NCBI GenBank assembly: GCA_012103035.1
Contig: JAAVLL010000002.1
Span: 806,001 to 870,000 of the forward strand
Direction: 5' to 3'
DNA length: 64,000 bases
From: Brucella oryzae
Lineage (GTDB): Bacteria; Pseudomonadota; Alphaproteobacteria; Rhizobiales; Rhizobiaceae
Shown here piece by piece: positions 18,946-30,425 of this stretch; positions within the stretch are counted from its first letter, which is position 1, and each line of letters opens with the position of its first letter. A program made the translations under genes and the position numbers. Under the pieces are notes generated by a model. It worked only from the letters and a program-made list of their open reading frames with translations, searched no databases and was not told the DNA's origin.

Positions 18946-19050
18946 TGTTCCCCGTTTGTATTTTTAAGCGACCTTATCCAGCAAGTCTGCTCTTGAAAAG
19001 CCCAAAAGCAAGCAGCCGTGGACATATGCACCGCTGCAATCCTATGTTGC

Positions 19051-20027
19051 TCATGGCAGCAGAATGGTGGTTCCCGTCGTCTTGCGGGCTTCCAGATCCT
19101 CATGCGCCTTGCGCGCATCCTTGAGCGCATAGGTCTGGTTAATCTCGATCTTGACGGCGCCGCTTCCCACCACATCGAAAAGCTCTGCAGCCGTCTTTTC
19201 GAGGTCCGCCCGCTTGGCGATGTAATTGAATAGCGTTGGACGTGTCGCGAAGAGCGAGCCCTTCTGCGCCAGAATGCCGAGGTCGAATGGCGGAATGACG
19301 CCCGAAGACTGACCAAAACAGGCAAACATGCCAAGCGGCTTCAGCACGTCGAGCGAACCCATATAGGTATCGCGTCCAACGGAATCATAGACGACGTCAA
19401 CCCCGCTCCGTCGGTCAGTTCCTTCACCTTTTCGGCAAAGTTCTCGGTACGGTAGTTGATGACATGGTCGTAGCCATGCTTTCTGGCCAATGAGATCTTT
19501 TCTTCCGATCCTGCCGTGCCGATGACAGTGGCGCCCAGATGTTTCGCCCATTGCCCGGCAATCAGCCCCACGCCGCCGGCGGCAGCGTGAAACAGGATCG
19601 TCTGTCCCGGTTCCACCTTGAATGTACGACGCAGAAGATATTGCGCCGTCATACCTTTCAGCATCATGGATGCGGCGGTTTTCAGATCGACATTATCCGG
19701 AACCTTGACCAGCCTATCGGTTGGCAGAATGCGCTCGTCTGCATAGGAACCCGGCGTAGCAACATATGCCACGCGATCCCCGACGTGAACATCGTCAACG
19801 CCCGGTCCCACTGCGATGACCGTGCCTGCGCCTTCGTTGCCGGGCGTGAAAGGCATCTGGGCTGCCTTGTAAAGTCCGGTACGGAAATAGACGTCGATGA
19901 AGTTGAGGCCGACAGCTTCGTGGCGCACCTTCGCCTCGCCTGGGCCGGGTTCGCCTATCTCGATCTGTTCATATTTCATGACTTCCGGCCCACCGGTCTG
20001 ATGGACGCGAATGGCATTGATCATCAT
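19051..20027 (-). CDS. NADPH:quinone oxidoreductase (Qor type), one frame break
   Basis: A zinc-free medium-chain dehydrogenase of about 325 residues that reduces quinones with NADPH. It starts at ATG 20027 (MMINAIRVHQTGGPEVMKYE; the second Met is equally possible). The Rossmann motif HAAAGGVGLIAGQWAKHLGA is followed by TVIGTAGSEEK, which together bind NADPH. The frame breaks near 19400. The end …ARKTTGTTILLP is typical. It lies between the ABC operon and pcs on the same strand, 61 bases after pcs. Confidence 0.9.
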
Positions 20028-20088
20028 GCTTCTCCACTCTTCTTTGCGGCAGCGGCTTTTTCAGCCGCGATGACGGTGGCGGTCCGTC

Positions 20089-20826
20089 CTAATCCGGGAA
20101 AAACTGCATAACAGCGCCGATGAAGTAGATGTAGAGGCCGGTCACCGATATGCCGACGCGGACCCACAATGGCGCGTCAAGAGTATAATAGAGCGCAGCC
20201 GCGCCAAAGGCACACCAGAGCAGGAAAACCGTCAGATTAAGCGGTCGCAGGCGCACGACGCGCACCGGATGCAAAAGTTGATCGGCAGGAACGACAGGAT
20301 TGCCGACACGACAACCGTTGCGAAAGCCACCCATTCGCCCGGCCTGACGATGAAAAGCGTAAAGACGACCATATTCCAGACGACAGGGAAGCCCTTGAAG
20401 AAGTTCTCCTTCGTCTTCATTCCGGTGTCGGCATAATAAATCGCGCTCGAAACCACGATAATGGCACCGGATATGAATGACAGATACGTCCCCATAAATC
20501 CGCTTTGATAGAGTGCGAAAGCGGGTATCAGAACGTAAGTGACATAGTCGATGATATTGTCGAAGCTCGCCGGACCAGTTTGGCAGAACATATTTGACCT
20601 CGAGCTTGCGTGCGATAGGGCCGTCGATTCCGTCGACGAAAAGCGCCAATCCGAGCCACCACCACATTGCCGTATAGCGTCCGTCACTGGCCGCCACGAT
20701 GGAAAGGAATGCCAGAAACGAACCCGACGCCGTCAGAAGATGAACCGAAAACGCCTTGGCTTGCGGTGCGGTGACTTTCTTGGCTTTAAGTTTTCCGGTC
20801 AGTTTGGTTTTCACGCCGTCCGCCAT
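20089..20826 (-). CDS. pcs: Phosphatidylcholine synthase, two frame breaks
   Basis: An inner-membrane enzyme joining choline to CDP-diacylglycerol to make phosphatidylcholine, a lipid typical of Brucella and rhizobia. It starts at ATG 20826 (MADGVKTKLTGKLKAKK). The CDP-alcohol phosphotransferase core DGIDGPIARKLEVKYVLPNW continues after a break near 20565 as FDNIIDYVTYVLIPAFAL, giving the DG-x2-AR…G…D-x3-D pattern. A second break near 20275 precedes the last helices, and the protein ends AVMQFFPD. A reading that extends this frame upstream to 21069 has no support. Confidence 0.92.
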   Translation of the reverse strand: MADGVKTKLTGKLKAKKVTAPQAKAFSVHLLTASGSFLAFLSIVAASDGRYTAMWWWLGLALFVDGIDGPIARKLEVKYVLPNWSGELRQYHRLCHLRSDTRFRTLSKRIYGDVSVIHIRCHYRGFERDLLCRHRNEDEGELLQGLPCRLEYGRLYAFHRQAGRMGGFRNGCRVGNPVVPADQLLHPVRVVRLRPLNLTVFLLWCAFGAAALYYTLDAPLWVRVGISVTGLYIYFIGAVMQFFPD

Positions 20827-21141
20827 TTCAATTTGTCGCCGCGCATATCCCGCCCGAGACATTCCCCAAGGCAGCGAGTATATTTCATCAAATGGGGAAC
20901 GCGTACACCAAACAAACTGACGTCCCCAACCCTCAAGATCGTTGAATAGCCTTTCCACCAGGGAAAGCCATGCTCGTTGAGCAGCTTTCCCCGAATAAGC
21001 GCAAAAGAGCAAGTAAGGCATGAGGCAAATCCGCCATAATCCCACGGAAGAATGGCCTTTTGACTGCAATTCGGTTTAAGTGCGGCTGGAATCATCAGAC
21101 GGTGCACGAGGTCCGCGCTATCGGACAAGGGATGAAACACG
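20827..21141. other. Gap between pcs and the UbiH-like gene
   Basis: A 315-base divergent region. I see no convincing gene; ORFs here lack family signals and good starts. It must contain the promoters of both flanking genes. Confidence 0.5.
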
Positions 21142-22385
21142 ATGAACGATCTTGTTGTGAACAAGCCACTCACCGACATTGTCATCAGCGGCAGCGGACC
21201 CGCCGGAATGATGGCCGCACTGGCGCTCGGTGCAAAAGGCTATCGCACCGTGTTGTTGGGACCCGAAACCGACAAAGGAGACCGTCGCACGACAGCGCTC
21301 ATGATGCCTGCTATCAGATTGCTGGAGGGACTGGGCGTCTGGTCGGATATCGAGCCGGAAGCGGCGGCTCTTGCTTCCATGCGCATTATCGACGCGACGC
21401 GACGTCTCGTGAGAAGCCCCGTGGTGACCTTTCGCGCCGGTGAAATCGACGAGACTGCGTTCGGCTACAACATTCCCAACGCCGTTTTGAACGAGAAACT
21501 TTCTGAAGCCGTTGCACGCAATCCGAATATCCGGCGCATCAATGCAACCGTCATCGAATATCGTCACAATGGCGACCATGTGACCGTCACGCTCTCGGGC
21601 GGCGACACATTGCACACAAAGCTGATCGTGGCAGCGGATGGGCGCAATTCCATGGCTCGGGAAGCAGCGGCGTCCGCACACGCCGCTGGAGCTATCCGCA
21701 GACGGCGATCGTCCTTTCCTTCTCTCATGGTCTCAACCATGAAAACATTTCGACCGAATTTCACACAGAAGAAGGCCCGTTCACACAGGTGCCCTTGAAG
21801 GGCAAACGTTCGAGCCTCGTCTGGGTGGTCAATCCCGATCGCGCCAAAGCGCTCCTCGCGCTTGACGAAGCCACGCTCGCTCAGCGTATCGAAGAGATGA
21901 TGCAATCCATGCTGGGCAAGATCGCGCTCGAAATCAAGCCGCAGGCCTGGCCTCTTTCCGGCCTCGTGCCTCACATCTTTGCGGCCAAGCGCACCATCTT
22001 GATCGGCGAAGCCGCGCACGTGTTTCCTCCAATTGGTGCACAGGGCCTCAATCTTGGTTCGCGCGATGTCGAAACGCTGGTTAAGGCCATTGAGAGAGAC
22101 CCTGTCGATCCCGGTTCGGATCGGGTTATTCGTGCCTATGACCGGGCACGGCGGCCAGATATTCTGGCCCGCACCGGCTCGGTCGACGCACTCAATCGTT
22201 CGCTTCTCTCCAGCATGCTTCCTGCACAGATTGTGCGTGGGGTCGGGTTGGAAATGCTTCGCTCATTCGCGCCGCTACGCGCATTCTTCATGCGCGAGGG
22301 GCTTCGGCCAGGCAGCGGTTTCTCGCATTTGCTGCCGAAACTGCCGAGCCTCCCACACCGAAGCGACGGAAAACGTTCCAGCTAG
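21142..22385 (+). CDS. UbiH/UbiF-family FAD monooxygenase, one frame break
   Basis: A flavoprotein hydroxylase of about 415 residues, of the type that hydroxylates ubiquinone precursors. It starts at ATG 21142. The FAD-binding GSGPAGMMAALALG motif is at the N-terminus and the second flavin motif GEAAHVFPPIGAQGLNLG is near residue 290. A missing G near 21675 breaks the frame; repaired, it reads GVRTRRWSYPQTAIVLSFSH and continues through FTQVPLKGKRSS to the stop at 22385. I cannot tell which ring position it acts on. Confidence 0.85.
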
Positions 22386-22477
22386 TATAGTTCTCAGATT
22401 ATCCGAAACATCAAACTGATAGGATTGCCGGTTCCCGCCGACTTTAATTTGTCACGCGGTGAACTACATAGTGTTGC

Positions 22478-22813
22478 ATGGGTATGACACAGATAAAGCA
22501 CGCGAAATTTCAGATCGGCCAGGTCGTCAAGCACCGGTTATTCCGTTCCGCGGGGTCATCTTCGACGTGGACCCAGAATTTGCGAATACGGAAGAATGGT
22601 ACGAGTCCATTCCAGAGGAAGCGCGTCCACATCGTGACCAGCCTTTTACCACCTACTCGCTGAAAATGCGGATTCGAATATGTCGCCTATGTGTCCGAAC
22701 AGAACCTTGTGCCGGATTTAAGTGGCGAGCCTCTGCGTCACCCTCAGATAGCAGAAATATTCGACCGACTGGACAATGGCTCCTATCGCGTAAAATCACA
22801 GCATTCTAACTAA
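22478..22813 (+). CDS. hspQ: Heat shock protein HspQ, three frame breaks
   Basis: A small protein of the YccV/HspQ family that binds hemimethylated DNA and tunes Lon protease in enterobacteria. It starts at ATG 22478 (MGMTQIKHAKFQIGQVVKHR). Missing bases near 22540 (C), 22645 (T) and 22675 (G) break it. Repaired, it reads FPFRGVIFDVDPEFANTEEW and QPFYHLLAENADSEYVAYVS, matching the family, and ends VKSQHSN at 22813. Length about 111 is usual. Confidence 0.88.
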
Positions 22814-22847
22814 GATAGAGCTTTCTCTTAAAGTTACGCTTAAAATG

Positions 22848-22872
22848 AAAGAGGCGCTCGAAGCGCCTCTTT
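22848..22872. terminator. Bidirectional terminator between hspQ and ialB
   Basis: AAAGAGGCGCT and AGCGCCTCTTT form an 11-bp stem with a 3-base loop and A/T runs outside. Confidence 0.85.
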
Positions 22873-22895
22873 CTCATAACAAACTGTACAACAAC

Positions 22896-23518
22896 TCAGT
22901 TGGCTGCGCCCTTTGCCTTATCCTGCTCAGCCTTCATCTTGGCTTCAAAGTCCTTCTGGCGCTTCTGGACCGCGTCCTGAAGTTCCTTCTGGCGTTCTTC
23001 CAGTTCCGACTGCTTGAGAGCCGGACCGGTCAGAGCATTGGAGAAGCCGGTGAGTGCAACCGGAATCGGGTTCGGCTTGTTCTGATAATTGACTGAGGTC
23101 AGGGTCAGCTTGCCACCCTTCTTGAGCGCATTGGTGAGATCGTCGGTCAACGGAGCTTCAGCGATGCAGCGATCTGGGAAGCAGATGCCGTATTCGAGCT
23201 TGACCGGTTTATTGTTGTCGATCTGGAGACCGACACCGGCGGAATCAGACGACCGATAGGAACCGTCACCTGAAAGATCTTGCGGTTGATCTTGCCCTTG
23301 ATCTCAATGAGGTTGACGGCGGTCAGAAGCTGGCCGGAATCCGCGGTGACGATGTTCTGCGTGTTGCAGATATCATTGTCTTCCTGCTTCGAGCAGACCT
23401 TGAACCAGCCCTGCGGCGGCTGCTGTGCGGATGCTGGCATCGTCGCGGAAGCAAGCAGGGCGAACGCGCCAGCAATGGCAGATGCGGCAGCGATTGTCTT
23501 CGTGCTGGACATGATCAA
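22896..23518 (-). CDS. Invasion-associated locus B (IalB) family protein, two frame breaks
   Basis: A periplasmic or outer-membrane-associated protein linked to erythrocyte invasion in Bartonella; its general role is unknown. It starts at ATG 23518 or the Met two codons later, with a signal peptide ending MPASAQ. The Cys pair KVCSKQEDNDICNTQN is the family hallmark. Breaks lie near 23240 and 23157. The C-terminal 40 residues (SELEERQKELQDAVQKRQKD) are strongly charged and helical, a probable coiled coil. It is convergent with hspQ. Confidence 0.85.
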
Positions 23519-23850
23519 CAGGTTCCTTTCAACACTCTGATCTATAGTTCCGTTCTGTATTTAAGTCAGCGATAGACCGTCACTGGTTTGAAAATGCGGC
23601 AACAGCGTGACCTCGGGGATTTTCATCCCCATCTGGACCCTCGCAGGCCCTAATCCGGAGCCGTGTTACAACGACTAGGGGTATGAATCAGATGAGTTTC
23701 GACATTCCCGGCTCGGATCTGCCAAAATCTCGATTTTAGTCTCTACTGTCGCGTGGCGGACACGCCCTAATTCCGCACATAATGTACGATCATGCTAGTT
23801 TTCGGTTCCGAATCGCCGCTTTCCGGCGGCGACCATCAAACTTATTTACA
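23519..23850. other. Gap upstream of ialB and the YejA-like gene
   Basis: A divergent control region of about 330 bases. A small hairpin GGGGAT-tttc-ATCCCC lies at 23615-23630. I see no gene that I can support. Confidence 0.4.
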
Positions 23851-25700
23851 ATGGACGATTGAAGTTGAACGGATTGATTGCCTTCCTCCGCAAGGTGGTT
23901 CTTGCGAGCCTTGCCGAGCTGTCGTCGGCGCGATGCCGGTGCAGGCGATGGCCGAAGCACAGCCCGACTATGCGCTCTCCATGCACGGAGATGTGGCGCT
24001 TCCGGCTGATTTCACCCATTTTCCTTACGCAAACGCTAATGCCCCGAAGGGCGGTGCCTTCACGATGGGCGTTGTCGGTACTTTCGACAGCCTCAACCCA
24101 TTTGTGCTCAAAAGCATGCGTACGACCGCACGCGGCCTGTTCGGCGATATCGATCTCGGCAATATGGTCTACCAGACGCTCATGCAGCGCTCGCGGGACG
24201 AGCCTTTACGCTCTATGGCCTGCTTGCGGAAAAAGTTGCCATCGATCCGGACCGCAAATGGATCGAATTCACTTTGAATCCGAACGCGAAATGGTCGGAC
24301 GGCCAGCCCGTAACGGTAGACGACGTACTCTTTACCTATGATATTCTGACGGAAAAGGACGTCCTCCTTTTAACAACCGGATGAGTCGCATCGAAAAGAT
24401 CGAGAAAACAGGCGAGCGCTCCGTTCGTTTCACTTTCAACGACAAGTCGGACCGCGAATTTCCGATGCTGATCGCTTCATCGATGCCCGTGCTGCCGAAA
24501 CACGCTATCGATCCGGAGACCTTCGGCAATTCATCCCTGAAGCCGCCAGTCGGCAGCGGTCCCTATCTCGTTTCCGGTGTGCAACCGGGGCAGCGTATCA
24601 TCTACAAGCGTAACCCTGACTATTGGGGCAGAATCTCCCATCGCAGCGCGGCATCGACAATTTCGATACATTGACGATTGAATATTATCGAAACGAGACG
24701 TCCCTGTTCGAGTCTTTCAAGAAGGGCCTACTGGATATCTTCATCGAGGCAAACCCGACCCGATGGGAAAAGCTCTACGATTTCCCGGCTGTAAAACAGG
24801 GCCGGGTCATCAGGACAGCTTCAAAAGGGCACACCAGCCAACATGCTGGGCTTCGTGTTCAACACACGCCGTCCGATTTTCGCTGACCGCCGTGTCCGGC
24901 AGGCTCTTGGGCTATTGTTCGACTTCGAATGGGCAAATCGCAACCTTTTCGCCGATCAGTACCGCCGCACACAGAGCTTCTGGGAAGGCTCGGAACTTCT
25001 TCTGTCGGGAAGCCGGCCGATGACCGCGAAAAGCAATTGCTCAAGCCTTTCCGGATGCTGTTCGCGCAGATGTCATGAACGGTACATGGCATGCGCCCGT
25101 AACAGACGGCAGCGGCCACGACCGTACGCCAGCAAAGAAAGCTTATGATCTCCTGATGGAAGCCGGTTTCCATTTTGAACATGGCCTCGCCATGGACCCT
25201 TCGGGTAAGCCTCTGACTTTCGAGATCATGACGCGATCACCCGATGAGGAGAAGGTCGCGCTGGCCTATAAGCGCAATCTGGCACGACTGGGGATCACGG
25301 CAGAGATACGCACGGCAGACGATGCACAATATCAACAACGCCTTCAGACATTTGATTACGACATGATTCTGGGCGCACTGACCGGGTCGCTGTCACCCGG
25401 CAACGAACAATGGATGCGGTGGGGCGCAGCCTCGCGTGACGTTCAGGGAAGTTTCAACTATCCGGGCGTTGCCGACCCGGCAGTAGATGCGATGATTGAA
25501 GCACTGCTGGCAGCCCGAAGCCGCGCCGATTTCGTGAGTGCGGTCCGCGCGCTTGATCGTGTGCTTATCTCCGGGGATTACTACGTTCCGCTTTACCACC
25601 TGCCCTATCAGTGGGTGGCGCGCTGGGATCGCATAGAGCATCCGCAGAAACCTCGCTCTACGGCTATCAACTGCCGACATGGTGGCGCGCAGAACCGTGA
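23851..25700 (+). CDS. Family 5 extracellular solute-binding protein (YejA-like), six or more frame breaks
   Basis: A periplasmic peptide-type binding protein of about 615 residues. The start is ATG 23851 if one T is restored, otherwise TTG 23859; both give the signal peptide LNGLIAFLRKVVLASLA … MPVQAMA. Characteristic parts are ALSMHGDVALPADFTHFPYA, PKGGAFTMGVVGTFDSLNPF, VGSGPYLVSGVQPGQRIIYK and, near the end, DYYVPLYHLPYQWVARWDR. Repaired, it ends SLYGYQLPTWWRAEP at 25700. It is the most heavily broken gene in the window (near 23905, 24205, 24365, 24640, 24830, 25040 and 25650). No permease genes adjoin it, so it must work with a transporter encoded elsewhere. Confidence 0.85.
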
Positions 25701-25800
25701 CCGGGCTTTAACGTCAGTGTAACGCGCCCTACATGCACCCGATATATGATGAGTATTCAACCGGAGGCGATGCCTCCGGTTCCTGCACGGAGAGATTGCC

Positions 25801-26471
25801 ATGGCCGCCAGAAAGATAACGATCGATGTCGTCTCGGACGTCGTCTGCCCATGGTGCTTTTGGGGCGCAAGCGCCTTGAAGCCGCCCTCGCCATGATCCC
25901 GGATGTGGAGGCGGAAGTGCGCTGGCGTCCTTCCAACTGATCCTACCCTGCCGCCGCGGGGTAAGGATCGCCAAACCTATATGCGGGAGAAATTCGGCAG
26001 TGGTGGGAAAATCGATGACATCCACAAGCAACTGACCCAGCTCGGTGACGAGAACGGTATCGTTTTCGATTTCGACGCGATTGCACGGGCACCCAACACG
26101 CTCGATGCACATCGCGTCATCCACTGGGCTGCACAGGCTGCTCCTGATACGCAGGACCGGATGGTTGGCATGTTGTTCTCGCTCTATTTCGAGCAGGGAC
26201 AGGATATCAGCGATCATGAAGTGCTGGTGGATGCGGCGGCAAGTGTCGGCATGGATGCCGCAGTTGTTGCCCGCCTCCTGCAAAGCGAGGCCGACAAGGC
26301 AACGATTCGTGAAGAAATCGACACTGCCAGCCGCATTGGCGTGCGCGGCGTGCCTTGTTTCATCATCGATCAAAATATGCCGTCATGGGCGCACAGACGG
26401 CAGATGTTCTTGCCGATGCCATCCGCCAGACAGCGGAAGGCTTCGAGCCGGGAATTGCCGAGGACCGGTAA
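25801..26471 (+). CDS. FrnE-like DsbA-family oxidoreductase, three frame breaks
   Basis: A thioredoxin-fold protein of about 224 residues with no signal peptide, so cytoplasmic. It starts at ATG 25801 (MAARKITIDVVSDVVCPWCF); CPWC is the active-site motif of the FrnE/2-hydroxychromene-isomerase-like DsbA group. The cis-proline loop RGVPCFII is present. Breaks lie near 25860, 25930 and 26370; repaired, the end is VMGAQTADVLADAIRQTAEG and …EDR at 26471. The substrate is unknown. It is convergent with mfd and directly abuts its stop. Confidence 0.85.
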
Positions 26472-29400
26472 TTAACCCGCCGCAATCTTGGCGAGTTGCG
26501 TCATGATAACAGCGGAACCGTTAAGACGCTTTTCCGGTGTCGGCCAGTCGCGGATGAAGACGATGCTCTGATCCGGCCTGATTTTGGCCATGGAGCCCTG
26601 TTCGCCGATCATTTTCACCAGCCCGACCGGATTTGCGAATGTCCCATTGCGGAACTGGATGACCACACCCTTCGGACCGGCGTCGAGCTTCTCAACATTG
26701 GCGCGACGGCAGAGCGCCTTGATGTAAACAATCTTGAGCAAATGCTGCACTTCGTCAGGCATCGGACCAAAACGGTCAATGAGCTCCGCACCGAAGGCGT
26801 CGATATCCTGCGGCTCCTCCAGGTCGGCAAGCCGCCGATAAAGGCCAAGACGCAGTTGCAGATCGGGCACATAGGCTTCGGGGATCATCACGGCGGTGCC
26901 GATCGCAATCTGCGGTGACCACTGGCTGTCTTCCACTTCGCCCGTACCCTTGAGCGTAGCAACCGCTTCTTCGAGCATTTGCTGATAAAGCTCAAAGCCC
27001 ACTTCCTTGATATGGCCCGATTGCTCCTCACCGAGCAGATTGCCTGCCCGCGAATATCCATATCGTGACTGGCAAGCTGAAAGCCTGCGCCCAACGTGTC
27101 GAGCGACTGCAGAACCTTGAGGCGACGTTCCGCCATTTGCGTCAACATCTTACCCGCCGGGAGTGTGAATAGTGCAAAGGCGCGTTGCTTGGATCGACCG
27201 ACACGACCGCGCAGCTGGTAGAGCTGTGCCAGGCCGAACATATCGGCGCGATGCACGATCATCGTATTGGCCGTCGGAATATCGAGGCCGGATTCACAAT
27301 GGTCGTAGACAGAAGCACGTCATACTGGCCGTCATAGAAGGCATTCATGATGTCATCCAGCACGCCCGGCGCCATCTGTCCGTGGGCCACGGCCACTTTC
27401 AGTTCGGGCACATGCGTTTTCAGGAACTCTTCGATATCCGTGAGGTCCGAAATGCGCGGGCAGACGTAGAAACTCTGGCCACCGCGATAGCGTTCGCGCA
27501 AAAGCGTTTCGCGAATGACGAGCGGATCGAACGGCGAAACGAAGGTGCGCACTGCCATACGATCGACGGGCGGTGTGGTGATAAGCGAGAGTTCTCGCAC
27601 GCCGGTCAGCGCAAGTTGCAAGGTGCGCGGGATCGGCGTTGCCGAAAGGGTCAGCACATGGACGTCGGATTTCAGTTCCTTCAGCCGCTCCTTGTGCTTG
27701 ACGCCGAAATGTTGCTCCTCATCGATGATGAGAAGGCCAAGGTTCTTGAACTTGATGGAACTACCCAAAAGCGCATGCGTGCCGACGACAATATCGACCG
27801 TTCCCTCTTCCAGCCCCTTCTTGGTCGCGGCAAGTTCCTTCGTGCCGACAAGACGCGAGGCATGAGCAACATTGATCGGCAGGCCATGGAAGCGCTTCGA
27901 GAAGGTCTTGAAATGCTGGCGTGACAGAAGCGTCGTCGGCACGACGACCGCCACCTGAACACCGCTCATCGCAGCAATGAAGGCGGCGCGCAGCGCTACT
28001 TCCGTTTTGCCAAAGCCGACATCGCCACAGATCAGGCGATCCATCGGCTTACCAGCAGCCAGATCATCCGCCACGGACTCGATAGCAGTTAGTTGGTCAT
28101 CGGTTTCATCATAGGGAAAGCGAGCGGAGAATTCGGCATAAAGTCCGTCCGGCGGCGTCATCACCGGCGCACCGCGCATCTGCCGTTCGGCGGCGATCTG
28201 GATCAAATGCCCGGCAATCTCAAGCAGGCGTTTCTTGAGCTTGGCCTTGCGCATCTGCCATGCGCCGCCGCCAAGCTTGTCGAGAACCGCATCGGAGCTT
28301 TCCGAACCATAACGCGAGAGCAGCTCGATATTTTCGACCGGCAGAAACAGCCGGTCATCACCCGCATAATGGATTTCTAGACAGTCATGCGGAGCGCCAG
28401 CGGCGGTAATGGTCTTGAGACCAATGAAGCGGCCGATACCGTGATCGACATGGACGACAATATCGCCAGCGTTTAGCGAGGCGACTTCAGAGATGAAATC
28501 CTGATCGCGCTTGCGACGCTTGGAACGGCGGATAAGACGATCACCCAGAATATCCTGCTCGGCCACAATGACGAGATCGCCAGCATCGAAGCCGCTCTCG
28601 ACGGCCAGCACAGCCGCCGTTACCTTGTCGCGCGATAGCGCCGACGGTAGAAAGCCGGTCAACTGACTCGATCTTTTCCAGCCCATGTTCATCAAGCACC
28701 TGCAAAAGACGGTCGAGAGAACCTTCAGTCCAGGCAGCAACCAGCACTTTCTTGCCCGCTGCACGCAGTTCGGCAATATGCTTCACCACCGCCTCGAACA
28801 GGTTCACGTCGGTGGCGGCGCGCTCCTCGGCAAAGCTGCGCCCCTTATGCACATCGGCATGAACAATCGTCCGCCCTGTAACTTCCGGCGCACCGAACGG
28901 CGTCAGGTCAATGCGCATGCCCCGGCTTCCGCGTGCTTCTCGACCTCTGACGGTGTGAGATAAAGCGTTTCCGGCTTGACCGGTTTGTACGGCACGGCAT
29001 CGCTGCCCGGCTCCTTGCCTTCCGCCTGCCTCAGCCGCGCTTCGTAATGATCCACGACCATGGTGTGGCGTTCGGTCAGCGCCTCATGGACCAGATGGTC
29101 GAACACCACCGGCATATTGCCTGCATGATCGAATACGGTATCGAGCTTATCATAGAACAGCGGCAGCCAGTGTTCCATGCCTGCAAAGCGGCGGCCTTCG
29201 CTGATGGCCTGATAAAGCGCGTCTTCGCGCTGGGGCGCCCGAACATCGCGACGTAATTTTTGCGGAAACGGCTGATCATGTCCGGCGAGAGCGTGATTTC
29301 GCTCATCGGCTGGAGCACGAATTCCTTGCGCGTGCCCGTGGTGCGCTGCGAAGCGGGATCAAAAGCACGGATCGATTCCAGCGTATCGCCGAAGAAATCA

Positions 29401-29976
29401 AGCCGCAGCGGTTCTTCCGCACCCGGCGCATAAAGATCGAGAATGCCGCCACGAACCGCAAATTCACCGATGTCACGGACGGTGGAAACGCGCTCGAAAC
29501 CATTACGCTCCAGCCTGGAGGCCAGATCGTTCATGTCGAGTTGATTGCCGGGACGCGCGGAAATTACCTGTTCGGCAATCGCCGCTTGCGGCGGCAGCTT
29601 TGCAGAACGGCATTGGCGGTCGTGAGAATAATCGCCGGATGCGGCGTCTTTTAAGCTGGGACAGCGCACTGAGAGCAGCGAGCCTGCGCGCCGATGCATC
29701 GGCACCGGGCGATACGCGGTCATAAGGCAAGCAGTCCCAGGCCGGCAGATGCAGAACCGGCATATCCGGTGCCACAAAACTCAAGACCTGCTCCAGATCG
29801 GCAATGCGCTGCCCGTCGCGCACGATATACATGATCGGCCCGCGTTCGCCGATCTCTTCCGCCAGACGGATAAGGCAGAACGCCTCGTAACCGTCGGCAA
29901 CGCCATCGATCACGACATGACGATTTGCCCCGAGCGCGCTGGAGGACTTGAGACCTAGTTTGCTGAAAACGGGCAT
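26472..29976 (-). CDS. mfd: Transcription-repair coupling factor Mfd, about six frame breaks
   Basis: A DNA translocase of about 1168 residues that removes stalled RNA polymerase and recruits UvrA. It starts at ATG 29976 ([20 protein letters not shown]). The order is as expected: UvrB-like N-terminal region, the RNA-polymerase-interaction segment [20 protein letters not shown], Walker [25 protein letters not shown] box, [12 protein letters not shown] motif VI and the C-terminal UvrA-binding domain ending [13 protein letters not shown]. Breaks lie near 29620, 29270, 28920, 28665, 27290 and 27050. It is 13 bases after sdhE and probably co-transcribed with it. Confidence 0.93.
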
Positions 29977-29989
29977 GGGAATCTTGTAC

Positions 29990-30277
29990 TCAGAATTCTA
30001 TGCGGTCGCGGAAGGCGACAATATCGCGGAACAGAGGTGTATCGTAGTCTGCCGGGATCGGGCTTTCACCCGTCACCCATTTGAGAAGATCGCGGTCAAG
30101 CACTTCAAGAATATGCTCAAACTCATCAAGCTGCGGATCGTTGAAGCCGACAATATACTCGTCCGCATACTGCCCAAGGATCAGATCCATCTCGCGCATA
30201 CCGCGATGCCAAGCGCGAAACAGAAGCTTGCGGCGCCGTACATCCAGATTTTCCGTCGCCAGTGTGCTGCCAGTCAT
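29990..30277 (-). CDS. sdhE: FAD assembly factor SdhE
   Basis: An intact 95-residue protein that helps attach FAD to succinate dehydrogenase. I place the start at ATG 30277 (MTGSTLATENLDVRRRKLLF); an upstream TTG at 30292 is less likely. The essential RGxxE motif appears as RGMRE in AWHRGMREMDLILGQYA. SdhE is commonly next to recG and mfd in this group, as here, with recG divergent. Confidence 0.92.
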   Translation of the reverse strand: MTGSTLATENLDVRRRKLLFRAWHRGMREMDLILGQYADEYIVGFNDPQLDEFEHILEVLDRDLLKWVTGESPIPADYDTPLFRDIVAFRDRIEF

Positions 30278-30425
30278 CCTCGGTAAGCTCAATCATTCAA
30301 ATTGCTGCTGGTATATAGCATCTGCGCCGCAAACGGGAACCCGTTTATCCAACAAGAACAAAAGAGCACAGAAAGATTGCGCACCGCCCTTGCACCGTGA
30401 GACGAAGCAGTTAATGCTCAGCCCT

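Noticed and set aside
20811..21185. Minus-strand 124-codon ORF over the pcs/UbiH gap
   Set aside because: No family signal; it overlaps the start of the UbiH-like gene and the pcs start in another frame.
27172..27924. Plus-strand 250-codon ORF
   Set aside because: Antisense to the mfd helicase domain; its composition reflects codon structure of the opposite strand.
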